Source: Actinobacteria bacterium UBA3028
GTDB taxonomy: Bacteria > Actinomycetota > Actinomycetes > Nanopelagicales > Nanopelagicaceae
DNA length: 22,163 nt
Assembly: GCA_002367715.1 (NCBI GenBank)
Contig: DFDL01000064.1
Span: 1 to 22,163 of the forward strand
Direction of reading: 5' to 3'
The notes below the pieces were generated by a model. It saw only the letters and a program-made list of their open reading frames with translations, did not search any database and was not told where the DNA came from. The number at the start of each line of letters is the position of its first letter. Position 1 is the first letter of the stretch. A program made the translations under genes and the position numbers. Below are positions 15,279 to 22,163 of this stretch, piece after piece.

Positions 15279-16955
15279 TTACATCTTTTCTGGTGCAGAT
15301 ACACCGAGTAGTTCAAGGCCATTTGAGATAACTTGTGCGGTAGCAAGGCATAAGGTAGCGCGCGCACTATGGAGCTCGCTTGGAGTTTCATCACCAAGTG
15401 GCAGAACTCGGCAGTCCGAATAAAACCGATGATAGACGCCGGCTAGCTCTTCAACATATCTGGCTACTCGGTGTGGCTCGCGAAGCTCGGCTGCTCCAGC
15501 TACAACTCTTGGAAACTCACCAAGGACGCCGATTAACTCGCGTTCGCGCTCGTGAACTAAGAGATCAGGGTGAATCTGCTCGCTTCCAAATTTGATTCCG
15601 ACATCTGATGCGTTGCGCAATACAGCGCAGATTCGGGCATGGGCATACTGCACGTAATAGACCGGGTTCTCATTTGTTCGACTGCGAAGAATATCTACAT
15701 CCATCACCATTGGCGTATCTACCGGATAACGGATCAAGGTATAACGGGCAGCATCGACTCCAACTTTTTCTACAAGCTCTTCTAAGGTAATAATTGTTCC
15801 GGCGCGCTTTGAAAGCTTTACCTCCTCGCCGCCCTCCATGATTTTTACCATCTGACCGATTAAAACATGGACGTTATATTCGGGGTCATCACCATTGCAG
15901 GCAGCAAGTGCCTTTAGACGACCGGTGTAGCCATGATGATCTGCGCCCAACATATAGATACAGATTTCAAATCCACGCTCTCGCTTTGATATGTAATACG
16001 CCGAGTCTGACGCAAAGTAGGCCATAGAGCCATCTGACTTAACCATCACACGATCTTTATCATCACCAAAATCTGTAGTTCTAAGCCAGATTGCGCCAGC
16101 CTCTTCAAAGACATGACCTTTAGACTTCAGAACTTCTTGGCAATGGGTGAAGAAGTTATTTTCATACAAACTTTTCTCGGAGAACCAGACATCGAAGTGA
16201 GTTCCAAATTTATCAAGTACCTCTTTCTGTTGGGCAAGTTGTAATTCATACCCTAAATCGCGAAATGCAGAGAGTTGTTCATCGCCACTTAATTCCATAA
16301 TCTTTGGGCTCTTGGCAATCACTTCAGTTGCTAGCTCTGCAATATAAGCGCCGTGATATCCATCCTCGGGGCGGGCTTGTGCGAGTGCTACCGCTTGAAG
16401 TGATGCTCCAAATTTATCCATCTGCACGCCGCGATCATTTACATAGAACTCGCGAACCACCTTCGCACCTGCTGCAGCTAGAACTCGACCCAGTGCATCT
16501 CCGACGGCGGCCCATCTCGTGTGCCCTAAGTGCAGCGGACCAGTTGGGTTTGCGCTAATGAATTCAAGGTTTATTGCAACACCATTTAATTTATTGCCGT
16601 GGCCAAATTGCTTACCGGCTGCCAGAATATTTGAAATTACTCCGCCTTGGCTCGCTGTTGCCAAAGTAATATTTACAAAACCAGCCCCAGCGATTTCTAC
16701 CGCGGCAATATCTGCGCGTCTACTTAAACCAGCGACAATTATTTCAGCGATCTTGCGTGGTGGCTGACCAGATGGCTTAGCCAGCGCAAGGGCGATTGAT
16801 GTTGCATAATCACCATGTTCACGATTTTTAGGGCGATCTAAAGTTAGTTCGCCAGGAATCTCGCAATTTAATTGGGATTGCGCCTGATTTAAGATTTGAA
16901 GGATCGCCGCGCTAATTTCATCTTGAATACTTAGATTACTTTGCGCGGCGCTCAT
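15279..16955 (-). CDS. argS: Arginyl-tRNA synthetase
   Basis: A 558-residue class I synthetase charging tRNA-Arg. Seen: the N-terminal additional domain with NREHGDYATSIALALAK, the HIGH-type motif HLGH at residues 142-145 in NPTGPLHLGHTRWA, the MLGADHHGYTGRLKA segment, and a KLSKRAG (KMSKS-like) motif near residue 377. The C-terminal anticodon-binding helices have HRFYSDCRVL and LCLATAQVISNGLELLGV. The start at 16955 lies only 10 bases after the xylA stop and has no recognisable Shine-Dalgarno. It may therefore depend on read-through and coupling from xylA, or the start may be slightly misplaced, though no better codon is evident. Confidence 0.97.
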   Translation of the reverse strand: MSAAQSNLSIQDEISAAILQILNQAQSQLNCEIPGELTLDRPKNREHGDYATSIALALAKPSGQPPRKIAEIIVAGLSRRADIAAVEIAGAGFVNITLATASQGGVISNILAAGKQFGHGNKLNGVAINLEFISANPTGPLHLGHTRWAAVGDALGRVLAAAGAKVVREFYVNDRGVQMDKFGASLQAVALAQARPEDGYHGAYIAELATEVIAKSPKIMELSGDEQLSAFRDLGYELQLAQQKEVLDKFGTHFDVWFSEKSLYENNFFTHCQEVLKSKGHVFEEAGAIWLRTTDFGDDKDRVMVKSDGSMAYFASDSAYYISKRERGFEICIYMLGADHHGYTGRLKALAACNGDDPEYNVHVLIGQMVKIMEGGEEVKLSKRAGTIITLEELVEKVGVDAARYTLIRYPVDTPMVMDVDILRSRTNENPVYYVQYAHARICAVLRNASDVGIKFGSEQIHPDLLVHERERELIGVLGEFPRVVAGAAELREPHRVARYVEELAGVYHRFYSDCRVLPLGDETPSELHSARATLCLATAQVISNGLELLGVSAPEKM

Positions 16956-16965
16956 TTAGGAGAGT

Positions 16966-18117
16966 TTACAGGCCCATCAAGTGTTCGATAGCTAATTGAT
17001 CAATAGTCTCGTATTGATATCCCCTGGCAGCAAGGCCATCAATATCGATATCAACACTTACGAGATCTTTCCAGCTTTCACCTGATTCCAAGGTGGCAAC
17101 TTCTAGTTCAGGAATTCGTGAATCGATCATTGCTGCCTGAACTCTTGGATCGGCCCTGAATGCAAGTGCCCGCTCTTTGAGTGCGAGATAGGTGCGCATA
17201 TTTGATGTTGCAGAAACCCAGACGCCGCGATCATCTTCAGTGCGACCTGGCTTGTAATCAAAGTGCTTTGGACCAGAGTATTTATAGCGCTCTAGAAGAT
17301 CTACCAAGAAGAAGGCTGACTTTAAATCACCATGGCCAAAGACTAGATCTTGGTCAAACTTAGGGCCATGCTGACCATTTAGATCAATGTGGAATAACTT
17401 TTTATGAAATAGCGCTTGGGCAATTCCGTGAACAAAATTTAAGTTTGCCATCTGTTCATGGCCAACTTCGGGATTTACTCCAACCATCTCTGGATGTTCT
17501 AGTGAATTAATGAATGCAAGTGCATGCCCAATTGTTGGCAAGAAAATATCACCGCGAGGTTCATTTGGCTTTGGCTCAATTGCAAACTTAATGTTGTAAC
17601 CCTTATCGATTACATACTGCCCAAGAATATTGAAACCTTCGCGATAGCGCTCAAGTGCTACATATCCATCTTTAGCAGCATCAGATTCTGCGCCTTCGCG
17701 TCCACCCCAGCAGACATATGTTTCTGCGCCGAGCTCTGCGGCAAGATCGATATTGCGCATCACCTTTGAGATTGCAAAGCGTCGGATATCTCGCTCGTTT
17801 GCTGTAAGTGCGCCATCTTTAAATATTGGATGAGTAAAGAGATTTGTTGTCGCCATTGGAACTTTCATTCCGGTATCTGCGAGCGCCTTTTTAAAGCGAG
17901 CGATATGTGCGCTGCGCTCTGAGTCATTTGAACCGAATGGAATTAAGTCATCATCGTGGAAGGTGACTCCGTAGGCACCGCGCTCTGCCAATTCTGTAAC
18001 GCTGCGAACCGGATCCAATGCAGCTCGCGTTGCATCGCCAAAGGGATCTCGCGCCTGCCAACCAACGGTCCAAAGACCGAATGTGAATTTATCTGCAGGT
18101 GTGGGTGTTAATGACAT
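16966..18117 (-). CDS. xylA: Xylose isomerase, actinobacterial (class I) type
   Basis: A 383-residue isomerase converting D-xylose to D-xylulose (and glucose to fructose). All catalytic and metal residues fall at the Streptomyces enzyme numbers: His54 and Asp57 in TFHDDDLIPFG, Trp137, Glu181 and Lys183 in IEPKPNEPRGD, Glu217 and His220, Asp245, Asp255 and Asp257, and Asp287. The two-metal site is thus intact and the short N-terminus marks the actinobacterial group. The ATG has a clear AAGGAG Shine-Dalgarno 5 bases upstream (18123-18128). No xylulokinase or XylR-type regulator is in the window; xylA is the first gene of the run into argS. Confidence 0.98.
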   Translation of the reverse strand: MSLTPTPADKFTFGLWTVGWQARDPFGDATRAALDPVRSVTELAERGAYGVTFHDDDLIPFGSNDSERSAHIARFKKALADTGMKVPMATTNLFTHPIFKDGALTANERDIRRFAISKVMRNIDLAAELGAETYVCWGGREGAESDAAKDGYVALERYREGFNILGQYVIDKGYNIKFAIEPKPNEPRGDIFLPTIGHALAFINSLEHPEMVGVNPEVGHEQMANLNFVHGIAQALFHKKLFHIDLNGQHGPKFDQDLVFGHGDLKSAFFLVDLLERYKYSGPKHFDYKPGRTEDDRGVWVSATSNMRTYLALKERALAFRADPRVQAAMIDSRIPELEVATLESGESWKDLVSVDIDIDGLAARGYQYETIDQLAIEHLMGL

Positions 18118-18200
18118 TTTGACTCCTTCGTTAGGTGCCCTAATTTAAACCCAGTTTGGTGCTTTTGCCTAAGTTCCCTTAATGTTCTCTCATCTCTCCA
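18118..18200. promoter_or_regulatory. Divergent promoter region between xylA and tRNA-Leu
   Basis: This 83-base gap must hold the start signals for xylA (minus) and the tRNA (plus). On the minus strand TAAATT (18142-18147) is a fair -10 candidate for xylA, with no good -35. On the plus strand TAATGT (18180-18185) is a weak -10 candidate for the tRNA. No operator palindrome for a sugar regulator stands out. The functional assignment comes from position; the boxes are tentative. Confidence 0.35.
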
Positions 18201-18284
18201 GCGGGAGTGGTGAAATGGCAGACACGCAAGTCTTAGGAACTTGTGTCTTCGGACGTGCGGGTTCAAGTCCCGCCTCCCGCACCA
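18201..18284 (+). tRNA. tRNA-Leu (anticodon UAG)
   Basis: An 84-base type II tRNA. The acceptor arm GCGGGAG pairs with CTCCCGC, followed by discriminator A and an encoded CCA. The D-loop region is TGGTGAAATGGCAGAC. The anticodon stem CAAGT/ACTTG encloses loop CTTAGGA, giving anticodon TAG. The long variable arm is TGTCTTCGGACG, and the T-arm is GCGGG-TTCAAGT-CCCGC. The long variable arm plus the anticodon identify leucine; it reads CUA and probably other CUN codons. Nothing downstream resembles a strong terminator, and 31 bases separate it from the DinB-like gene end on the other strand. Confidence 0.97.
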
Positions 18285-18315
18285 GAATATATTTTTCTAA
18301 CAATTTTTCTAGCAA

Positions 18316-18792
18316 TTAAAGCGCAGCGACAATTTCTTCTAACTGCCCACGGTGCGCCTCGCTATGGCCAGCTGAGATTGAAACTAGCTCTAACAGCCTT
18401 ATCTCTCCCCGTTCAGTATGCACTGATGTACGTTGCCAATCTGACTCAGATATGAGCGACAAGATGTTCTTAGCGGCGACAAAATTTCCTTCGATTGAGG
18501 CAAGTGATGCCATGGGATCGCGCTTCTCATAATTTAGGCGCAGCGGATAGATCTCCTCTTCAAATGGAAATATTGCGGGGTTATCTTCAGCTAGGCAATT
18601 TAAAAATCGAGTAGTGAAATGTAAGTCGCCATCGCACATGTGATGGAGCACGAAAGCTGGAGACCACTGGCCGATTATTGGATTCTTATGTAAATCTTGA
18701 GCCGGTATTGCCCTAGCTGTGGTGATGAATTCGGTTGCGCTCAAGGTGAACTTGGCTAAAACTTCTTCCGGGCTGATTGGAGTCGCGTTCAT
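18316..18792 (-). CDS. DinB-fold (YfiT/BSTS-like) putative metal-dependent protein
   Basis: With the start at 18792 the product has 158 residues. It fits the DinB-like four-helix fold: WSPAFVLHHMCDGDLHF in helix 2 with His51, and a late HSEAHRGQLEEI helix supplying His143 and His147, giving a three-His metal site as in DinB/YfiT/mycothiol-dependent enzymes. Actinobacterial members include mycothiol S-transferases and isomerases, but many are uncharacterised, so no reaction is named. The frame extends 11 codons further to 18825, but those residues look spurious. There is no Shine-Dalgarno before 18792; a TAAGTT-like -10 lies a few bases upstream, so the mRNA may be leaderless. It diverges from the coiled-coil gene and converges with the tRNA. 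Confidence 0.8.
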   Translation of the reverse strand: MNATPISPEEVLAKFTLSATEFITTARAIPAQDLHKNPIIGQWSPAFVLHHMCDGDLHFTTRFLNCLAEDNPAIFPFEEEIYPLRLNYEKRDPMASLASIEGNFVAAKNILSLISESDWQRTSVHTERGEIRLLELVSISAGHSEAHRGQLEEIVAAL

Positions 18793-18825
18793 GGGGCAAC
18801 TTAAGCACAAAATCACTCGTGGCAC

Positions 18826-18881
18826 TCACCCCACCCCTTGTTATAGGCTTGCCTGCGTTGCAAATTAATAAGGGAGTAGAG
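18826..18881 (+). promoter_or_regulatory. Promoter/RBS region of the coiled-coil gene
   Basis: On the plus strand TGGCAC (within CGTGGCACTC, about 18820-18825) and TAGGCT (about 18844-18849) form a weak -35/-10 pair, TAGGCT fitting the actinobacterial TAnnnT pattern. An AGGGAG Shine-Dalgarno at 18871-18876 lies 5 bases before the ATG at 18882 and fixes that start over the upstream in-frame ATG at 18777. The Shine-Dalgarno is clear; the promoter boxes are tentative. Confidence 0.4.
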
Positions 18882-19706
18882 ATGGCTGCGAAGAAATTCC
18901 GTTCTTGGGTTGGATTTAAGGAAGAGGCTGTGGCCGCTCCAACTGAGAATGCGGTTGAGCGAATTCGCCAACTAGAGTCCCAACTTGCCGACCTACGTTC
19001 ACGTCGCGATATTACGAGCCTAAGTAAAGAAGAGTTTGAAATACTTGCAGGTGAAACTGCGATGAGCTTAATTAGAACTGCGCAGCAACGTGAATCTCGC
19101 GCCCTGACCTCTACTGAGAACACAATTGCGGAGACAGCTCGAATTGTAAAAGAGCGCCTTGATTCTTCTGAAGACAAGGCAAAATCTATTTTATCTGGCG
19201 CAGAATCTAGAGGTCGCAAATACCTTGAAGCAGCCGAATCTGAGGCACGCGAATTAAGTGAGAAAGCTGTGCGTGGCGCAGGGCAGCTATTAACTGAGAG
19301 CAAGCGAGAGGCTTCAGCACTTACCAACGCCGCCAAGCTTGAGGGTGAAAGAATTATTGTTGAAGCTACAAATGAGATTGGCGAATTTAGATCCTGGCTA
19401 ACAAGTGCAATTACCGAATCAAGGCGCCTGTATCGAATACAGACACAATCACTAAATGCTGCAGAGAGTGCAATTGCAGAGACCAGAGGGCGCCTGAAGC
19501 AAGCCTTTGAAAGACTTGCAACACTTCAAGGAGATATCGATGCAAACATCGATAGCAATAATCGGCCAGTTGAAAAAACATTTGTTCGCCAAGGTGCAAA
19601 GACGCCAGCTGCAGAATCTAAACCTGTGACTCCAAAGAGTACGAAGTCAGCTAAGAAGCCAGCCAAAAAAACGGCAAAGAGAACTCAAGCCAAAAAACGT
19701 AAATAA
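18882..19706 (+). CDS. Predicted coiled-coil protein with Lys/Ala-rich histone-like tail
   Basis: I recognise no named family. The 274-residue protein has no signal peptide or membrane segment. Residues about 22-225 are almost entirely charged and helical (many Glu, Arg, Ala, Ser, few Gly or Pro) and read as a long coiled coil, with repeated EAxxEA/REL-type segments reminiscent of DivIVA/Wag31-like or ATP-synthase-b-like stalks. Residues about 230-274 switch to a strongly basic tail of Lys, Ala, Thr and Pro, with KKPAKKTAKRTQAKKRK at the very end, resembling the C-terminal tails of actinobacterial HU or histone H1-like proteins. DNA or acidic-polymer binding by the tail is inference. The start is set by the AGGGAG site. 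It is followed after 2 bases by the acyltransferase gene, so the two are probably co-transcribed. Confidence 0.82.
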   Translation: MAAKKFRSWVGFKEEAVAAPTENAVERIRQLESQLADLRSRRDITSLSKEEFEILAGETAMSLIRTAQQRESRALTSTENTIAETARIVKERLDSSEDKAKSILSGAESRGRKYLEAAESEARELSEKAVRGAGQLLTESKREASALTNAAKLEGERIIVEATNEIGEFRSWLTSAITESRRLYRIQTQSLNAAESAIAETRGRLKQAFERLATLQGDIDANIDSNNRPVEKTFVRQGAKTPAAESKPVTPKSTKSAKKPAKKTAKRTQAKKRK

Positions 19707-19708
19707 AA

Positions 19709-21463
19709 ATGATGCAACGCGCATCTTTTAGTTCAGTCCACATACCTGCGATTGACGGGTTGCGCGCTTTAGCAGTAATTGCAGTAGTTCTTTATCACTT
19801 AGGTATTACTTGGATTCCTGGTGGATTTCTCGGCGTGGATCTCTTCTTCGTAATTTCGGGATATGTAATCACACGTCTAATCCTAGATTCGATTGAAAGT
19901 GCTAATGGCTTAGATATCCGAGAATTTTATGCGGCCAGAACTAGGCGGCTATTTCCTGGACTACTTGTGATGCTAGTTGTTACCTCGATATTAATTGCGA
20001 TTTCTTCGCCAGATGCGGTGCGCAGATATGTCAGCGACCTACCCTTTGTCCTCTCGGGGACAAATAATTGGTACCTAGTCTCGCTCCACCAAGATTATTT
20101 CCAAGCTATTGGGCGTCCGCCACTTTTGCAACATACCTGGTCACTCGCAGTTGAATTCCAATTCTATTTAATCTGGCCCGTTGTCCTATTGCTTATCTGG
20201 CGCAGATTCGGCAAAAAGACTGTCCGGCGAGCTGCGCTATTAATTGCAACTTTCTCTGGAGTTGCCCTCTTTGCCTTCTCGGTTTCTGCAGATAATGCCA
20301 CTGCGGGGCGTATTAGCCATATCTATTTCGGAACGGATACTCATAGCCTTGGCCTCTTCCTCGGGGCAGCACTTGCAGTTAGTTGGATTCCGAGGAATTT
20401 GACTCCAAATATTTCACAACGTGCTCAAGATTTTATAGATGGAATTGGCGTCTTTGGTTTCTTGGGGCTGTTATGCATTTTTCTCTTTATTGAAGAGACA
20501 AATGCCACGCTTTATCAGATTGCATTTCCACTTGCAGCAATATTTGGCTGCGCAACTCTCGTTTCAATAGTTCATCCCGCTTCAAGATTCTCTCCAATCC
20601 TGTCACATAAAATTCTGCTCTGGATTGGGCAGAGATCATATGGAATCTACCTTTGGCATTGGGTGGTCTTCCAAATTACTCGCCCTGGAGCAGATTTAAC
20701 AGGCAATCCAATTGCGCTAAATATTGCGAGAGTTCTAGTTGTTTTAATTCTTGCCGATATCTCACTTCGTGCAATTGAAATTCCAATAAGAAACCGAGTT
20801 GTCCAAAATTGGTTTAGAGGAATTAGATATCGGACCAAAGTAATGCAGCGAAGGCAGCGAATATTTGTTAGCAGTATTTTAGTAATAACTATTTTGACAA
20901 CAGGTGGGTCAATCGCCACAGCCTGGCAACGAGATCAATCTCTCTTGGTAGAACTTAAGCCTGAACTTGAACTTCCGCTTGTGATAACAGCTGAAAGTAA
21001 TTCGGGGCTCTGGGTAACTGGAGACTCAGTAATTCTAGGAATCCGAAATAAATTAGCGGCTGTTCAAGATATTGCACTGATTAATGCCCGAGTAGGTAGG
21101 CAAATCCAAGAATTGATAACGCAGGTTGAAGCCGATAAAGCCAAGGTGGCTAGCTCGAAAGTGGTCTTAAATGTTGGCAATAACAACGCAGTATCGCGCG
21201 AGGATATGGTCAAATTGATGGAGCTCTTAAAGGCTCAACCTCAAGTAGTTGTCGTCAATACTGCTGTCCCAAGGAGTTGGCGCGATGGAAATAATAAAAT
21301 TATCAGCGAAGTGGTTTCAGGGTATGCAAATGCCGTTTTAGTTGATTGGCAAGCGATAGCAGAAAGCCATCCAGAGTTTTTCGCTCCAGATGGCGTCCAC
21401 TTAGTTGAAGCTGGTAGTGATGTTTACGTAGCATCAATTCTTGATGCGCTAAACCTTAATTAA
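19709..21463 (+). CDS. Membrane O-acyltransferase with C-terminal SGNH domain (OafA/OatA type)
   Basis: A 584-residue acyltransferase-3 family protein. The N-terminal part (about 1-400) has about ten hydrophobic segments with family motifs: IDGLRALAVIAVVLYHLG with the key His, GFLGVDLFFVISGYVIT, FYAARTRRLFPGLL, and TWSLAVEFQFYLIWP. After the last membrane segment (about 392-410) an SGNH-like outer domain follows, with GDS at 438-440, VGNNN as the Asn block, and DGVH (Asp561, His564). Such fusions take acyl groups across the membrane and O-acylate peptidoglycan, polysaccharide or glycolipids. The acceptor is unknown here. The start (ATG 19709, or 19712) lies 2 bases behind the coiled-coil gene stop with no clear Shine-Dalgarno, suggesting coupling. 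It ends 4 bases from the convergent FN3 gene. Confidence 0.92.
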   Translation: MMQRASFSSVHIPAIDGLRALAVIAVVLYHLGITWIPGGFLGVDLFFVISGYVITRLILDSIESANGLDIREFYAARTRRLFPGLLVMLVVTSILIAISSPDAVRRYVSDLPFVLSGTNNWYLVSLHQDYFQAIGRPPLLQHTWSLAVEFQFYLIWPVVLLLIWRRFGKKTVRRAALLIATFSGVALFAFSVSADNATAGRISHIYFGTDTHSLGLFLGAALAVSWIPRNLTPNISQRAQDFIDGIGVFGFLGLLCIFLFIEETNATLYQIAFPLAAIFGCATLVSIVHPASRFSPILSHKILLWIGQRSYGIYLWHWVVFQITRPGADLTGNPIALNIARVLVVLILADISLRAIEIPIRNRVVQNWFRGIRYRTKVMQRRQRIFVSSILVITILTTGGSIATAWQRDQSLLVELKPELELPLVITAESNSGLWVTGDSVILGIRNKLAAVQDIALINARVGRQIQELITQVEADKAKVASSKVVLNVGNNNAVSREDMVKLMELLKAQPQVVVVNTAVPRSWRDGNNKIISEVVSGYANAVLVDWQAIAESHPEFFAPDGVHLVEAGSDVYVASILDALNLN

Positions 21464-21472
21464 TTTATTAAG
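21455..21472. repeat. Small A/T inverted repeat over convergent stop codons
   Basis: CTTAAT (21455-21460) and ATTAAG (21467-21472) flank a 6-base spacer, and CGCT/AGCG (21447-21450, 21471-21474) offers a further partial pairing. It covers both the acyltransferase and the FN3 stop codons. A weak two-way transcription end is possible, but the stem is A/T-only and lacks a proper U-tract. Confidence 0.25.
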
Positions 21473-22163
21473 CGAATTGGCCCGGTAGACCAAATACCTT
21501 TCCACCGACAATAGTTCCATCTTCAAGTATTGATGAGATTCTAAATTGGCACCAACCTGAACTTTCGCTCTTTGTGACATCAAATGAAAATTGTGATGAA
21601 GGAGTCGTAGAGATTAACTTCCAATCACCAACACCATTTGTTTTGATCTCAACATTGTAATTAGCAACTTGAGAGCCATCTGCCGGCGCTTTCCAGAAAA
21701 TAGTTGCTCCTGTTGCTGTGTACTGTGCAACAATTCCAACTGGCTCACTCCCGCCACCATCAACAATAGTTGCTTTCGGATCTGAAGATTCAGATGGCGC
21801 CGCAGACTCACTTGGTTCTGTGACAGCTTCCTCAGTAGCCTGTGCAGATTGCGTTGCTTGTGGCGCTGCAGACTCGGTAGATGTTGAGCTATTGCGACCA
21901 ACTACGATTAAAGCCAATACTACTACCGCCACTAATACTGCGATAAGAACGCGCTTTGACGCCGTTGAACTAGAAGTTGAATTTGATACCGAACTAGGGA
22001 CACTTGATCCTGGAGTCTTAGCAGGGCGATTTACTACAGATGAGCTTTGAAATGTAGGTACCGCTGGAACTACAAAAGTTGAGGATGCTTTCTTAACCGC
22101 CTTCTTAGCAACCTTCTTCTTGGCCACCGCCTTCTTAGCAACCTTCTTAGCAGAACTCTTCTT
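21468..22163 (-). CDS. Single-pass membrane protein: Lys/Ala-repeat N-terminus, TM helix, outer FN3 domain (5' end missing)
   Basis: The frame is open to the right edge, so the true start lies outside; 231 residues are visible. Order: a Lys/Ala/Val-rich stretch of repeated KKVAKKAV-type units, a Ser/Pro/Thr-rich linker, one hydrophobic helix reading VLIAVLVAVVVLALIVV, a low-complexity Ser/Glu/Ala/Thr/Pro spacer, then a fibronectin type III-like domain of about 90 residues. That domain contains ATIFWKAPADG, ANYNVEIK and the WCQFRISS core. The basic N-terminus and single helix imply N-inside, C-outside topology. The GTG at 22127 is just a valine codon within the repeat, not a credible start. 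I know no named family; binding of nucleic acid or acidic polymer by the repeat is inferred from composition. Confidence 0.8.
   Translation of the reverse strand, partial: KKSSAKKVAKKAVAKKKVAKKAVKKASSTFVVPAVPTFQSSSVVNRPAKTPGSSVPSSVSNSTSSSTASKRVLIAVLVAVVVLALIVVGRNSSTSTESAAPQATQSAQATEEAVTEPSESAAPSESSDPKATIVDGGGSEPVGIVAQYTATGATIFWKAPADGSQVANYNVEIKTNGVGDWKLISTTPSSQFSFDVTKSESSGWCQFRISSILEDGTIVGGKVFGLPGQFA
22096..22148 (-). repeat. 30-base-period direct repeat in the Lys/Ala-coding region
   Basis: A 23-base sequence is repeated exactly at 22096-22118 and 22126-22148, a period of 30 bases or ten codons. It encodes the KKVAKKAV-type units of the FN3 protein. Exact DNA identity, not just protein similarity, suggests recent duplication or slippage; length variation between strains would be expected. 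Confidence 0.8.

Noticed and set aside
18201..18284. tRNA-Leu as a possible integration site for a mobile island on its right side
   Set aside because: No integrase, no repeat of the tRNA 3' end elsewhere in the window, and the right-hand genes have similar base use to the rest.
18713..19336. Minus-strand open frame (207 codons) across the coiled-coil gene
   Set aside because: Its product is Ser/Arg/Ala-biased as expected from the antisense of a coiled coil, and it overlaps both real genes.

Overview
The window looks like part of a streamlined, moderately AT-rich actinobacterial chromosome. Argued from gene order and protein features: the chain argS-lysA-hom-thrC-thrB-rho followed by rpmE-prfA-prmC is classic actinobacterial synteny, Rho carries the long hydrophilic insertion typical of Actinobacteria, and the xylose isomerase is of the short Streptomyces type. 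Intergenic gaps are tiny and many genes overlap by 1-11 bases. The A/T-rich third positions and compactness suggest a freshwater planktonic lineage such as Nanopelagicales (acI). That placement is inference; no marker gene here proves it. No insertion sequence, CRISPR array or phage gene was seen, and no stretch over 300 bases lacks a gene.

Left part (1-6.6 kb): the end of a PYROXD2/CrtI-like FAD oxidoreductase (+) meets, tail to tail, a minus-strand run that reads prfA, prmC, an aldehyde dehydrogenase, a one-domain sugar-phosphate isomerase (SIS), ribokinase and D-ribose pyranase. The last four form a compact pentose module attached directly to the translation-termination pair prfA-prmC. The SIS protein keeps all four residues known to matter in arabinose-5-phosphate isomerase but has no CBS domains.

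Middle (6.6-10.4 kb): rpmE (ribosomal protein L31, zinc type) ends in a good intrinsic terminator. A two-gene ABC-2 exporter sits on the opposite strand between rpmE and rho, separated from rho by only 5 bases tail to tail.

Amino-acid block (10.6-18.1 kb), all minus strand: xylA, argS, lysA, hom, thrC, thrB. It joins xylose entry, arginyl-tRNA synthesis and the lysine and threonine branches of the aspartate pathway in what looks like one transcription unit.

Right part (18.2-22.2 kb): a tRNA-Leu(UAG), a DinB-fold protein (-), then a predicted coiled-coil protein with a histone-like Lys/Ala tail and a membrane acyltransferase with a C-terminal SGNH domain (+). These face a single-pass membrane protein (-, cut by the window edge) with a Lys/Ala-repeat N-terminus and an outer fibronectin type III domain. 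This last group is the least explained and may connect cell envelope and nucleoid or acidic polymers.
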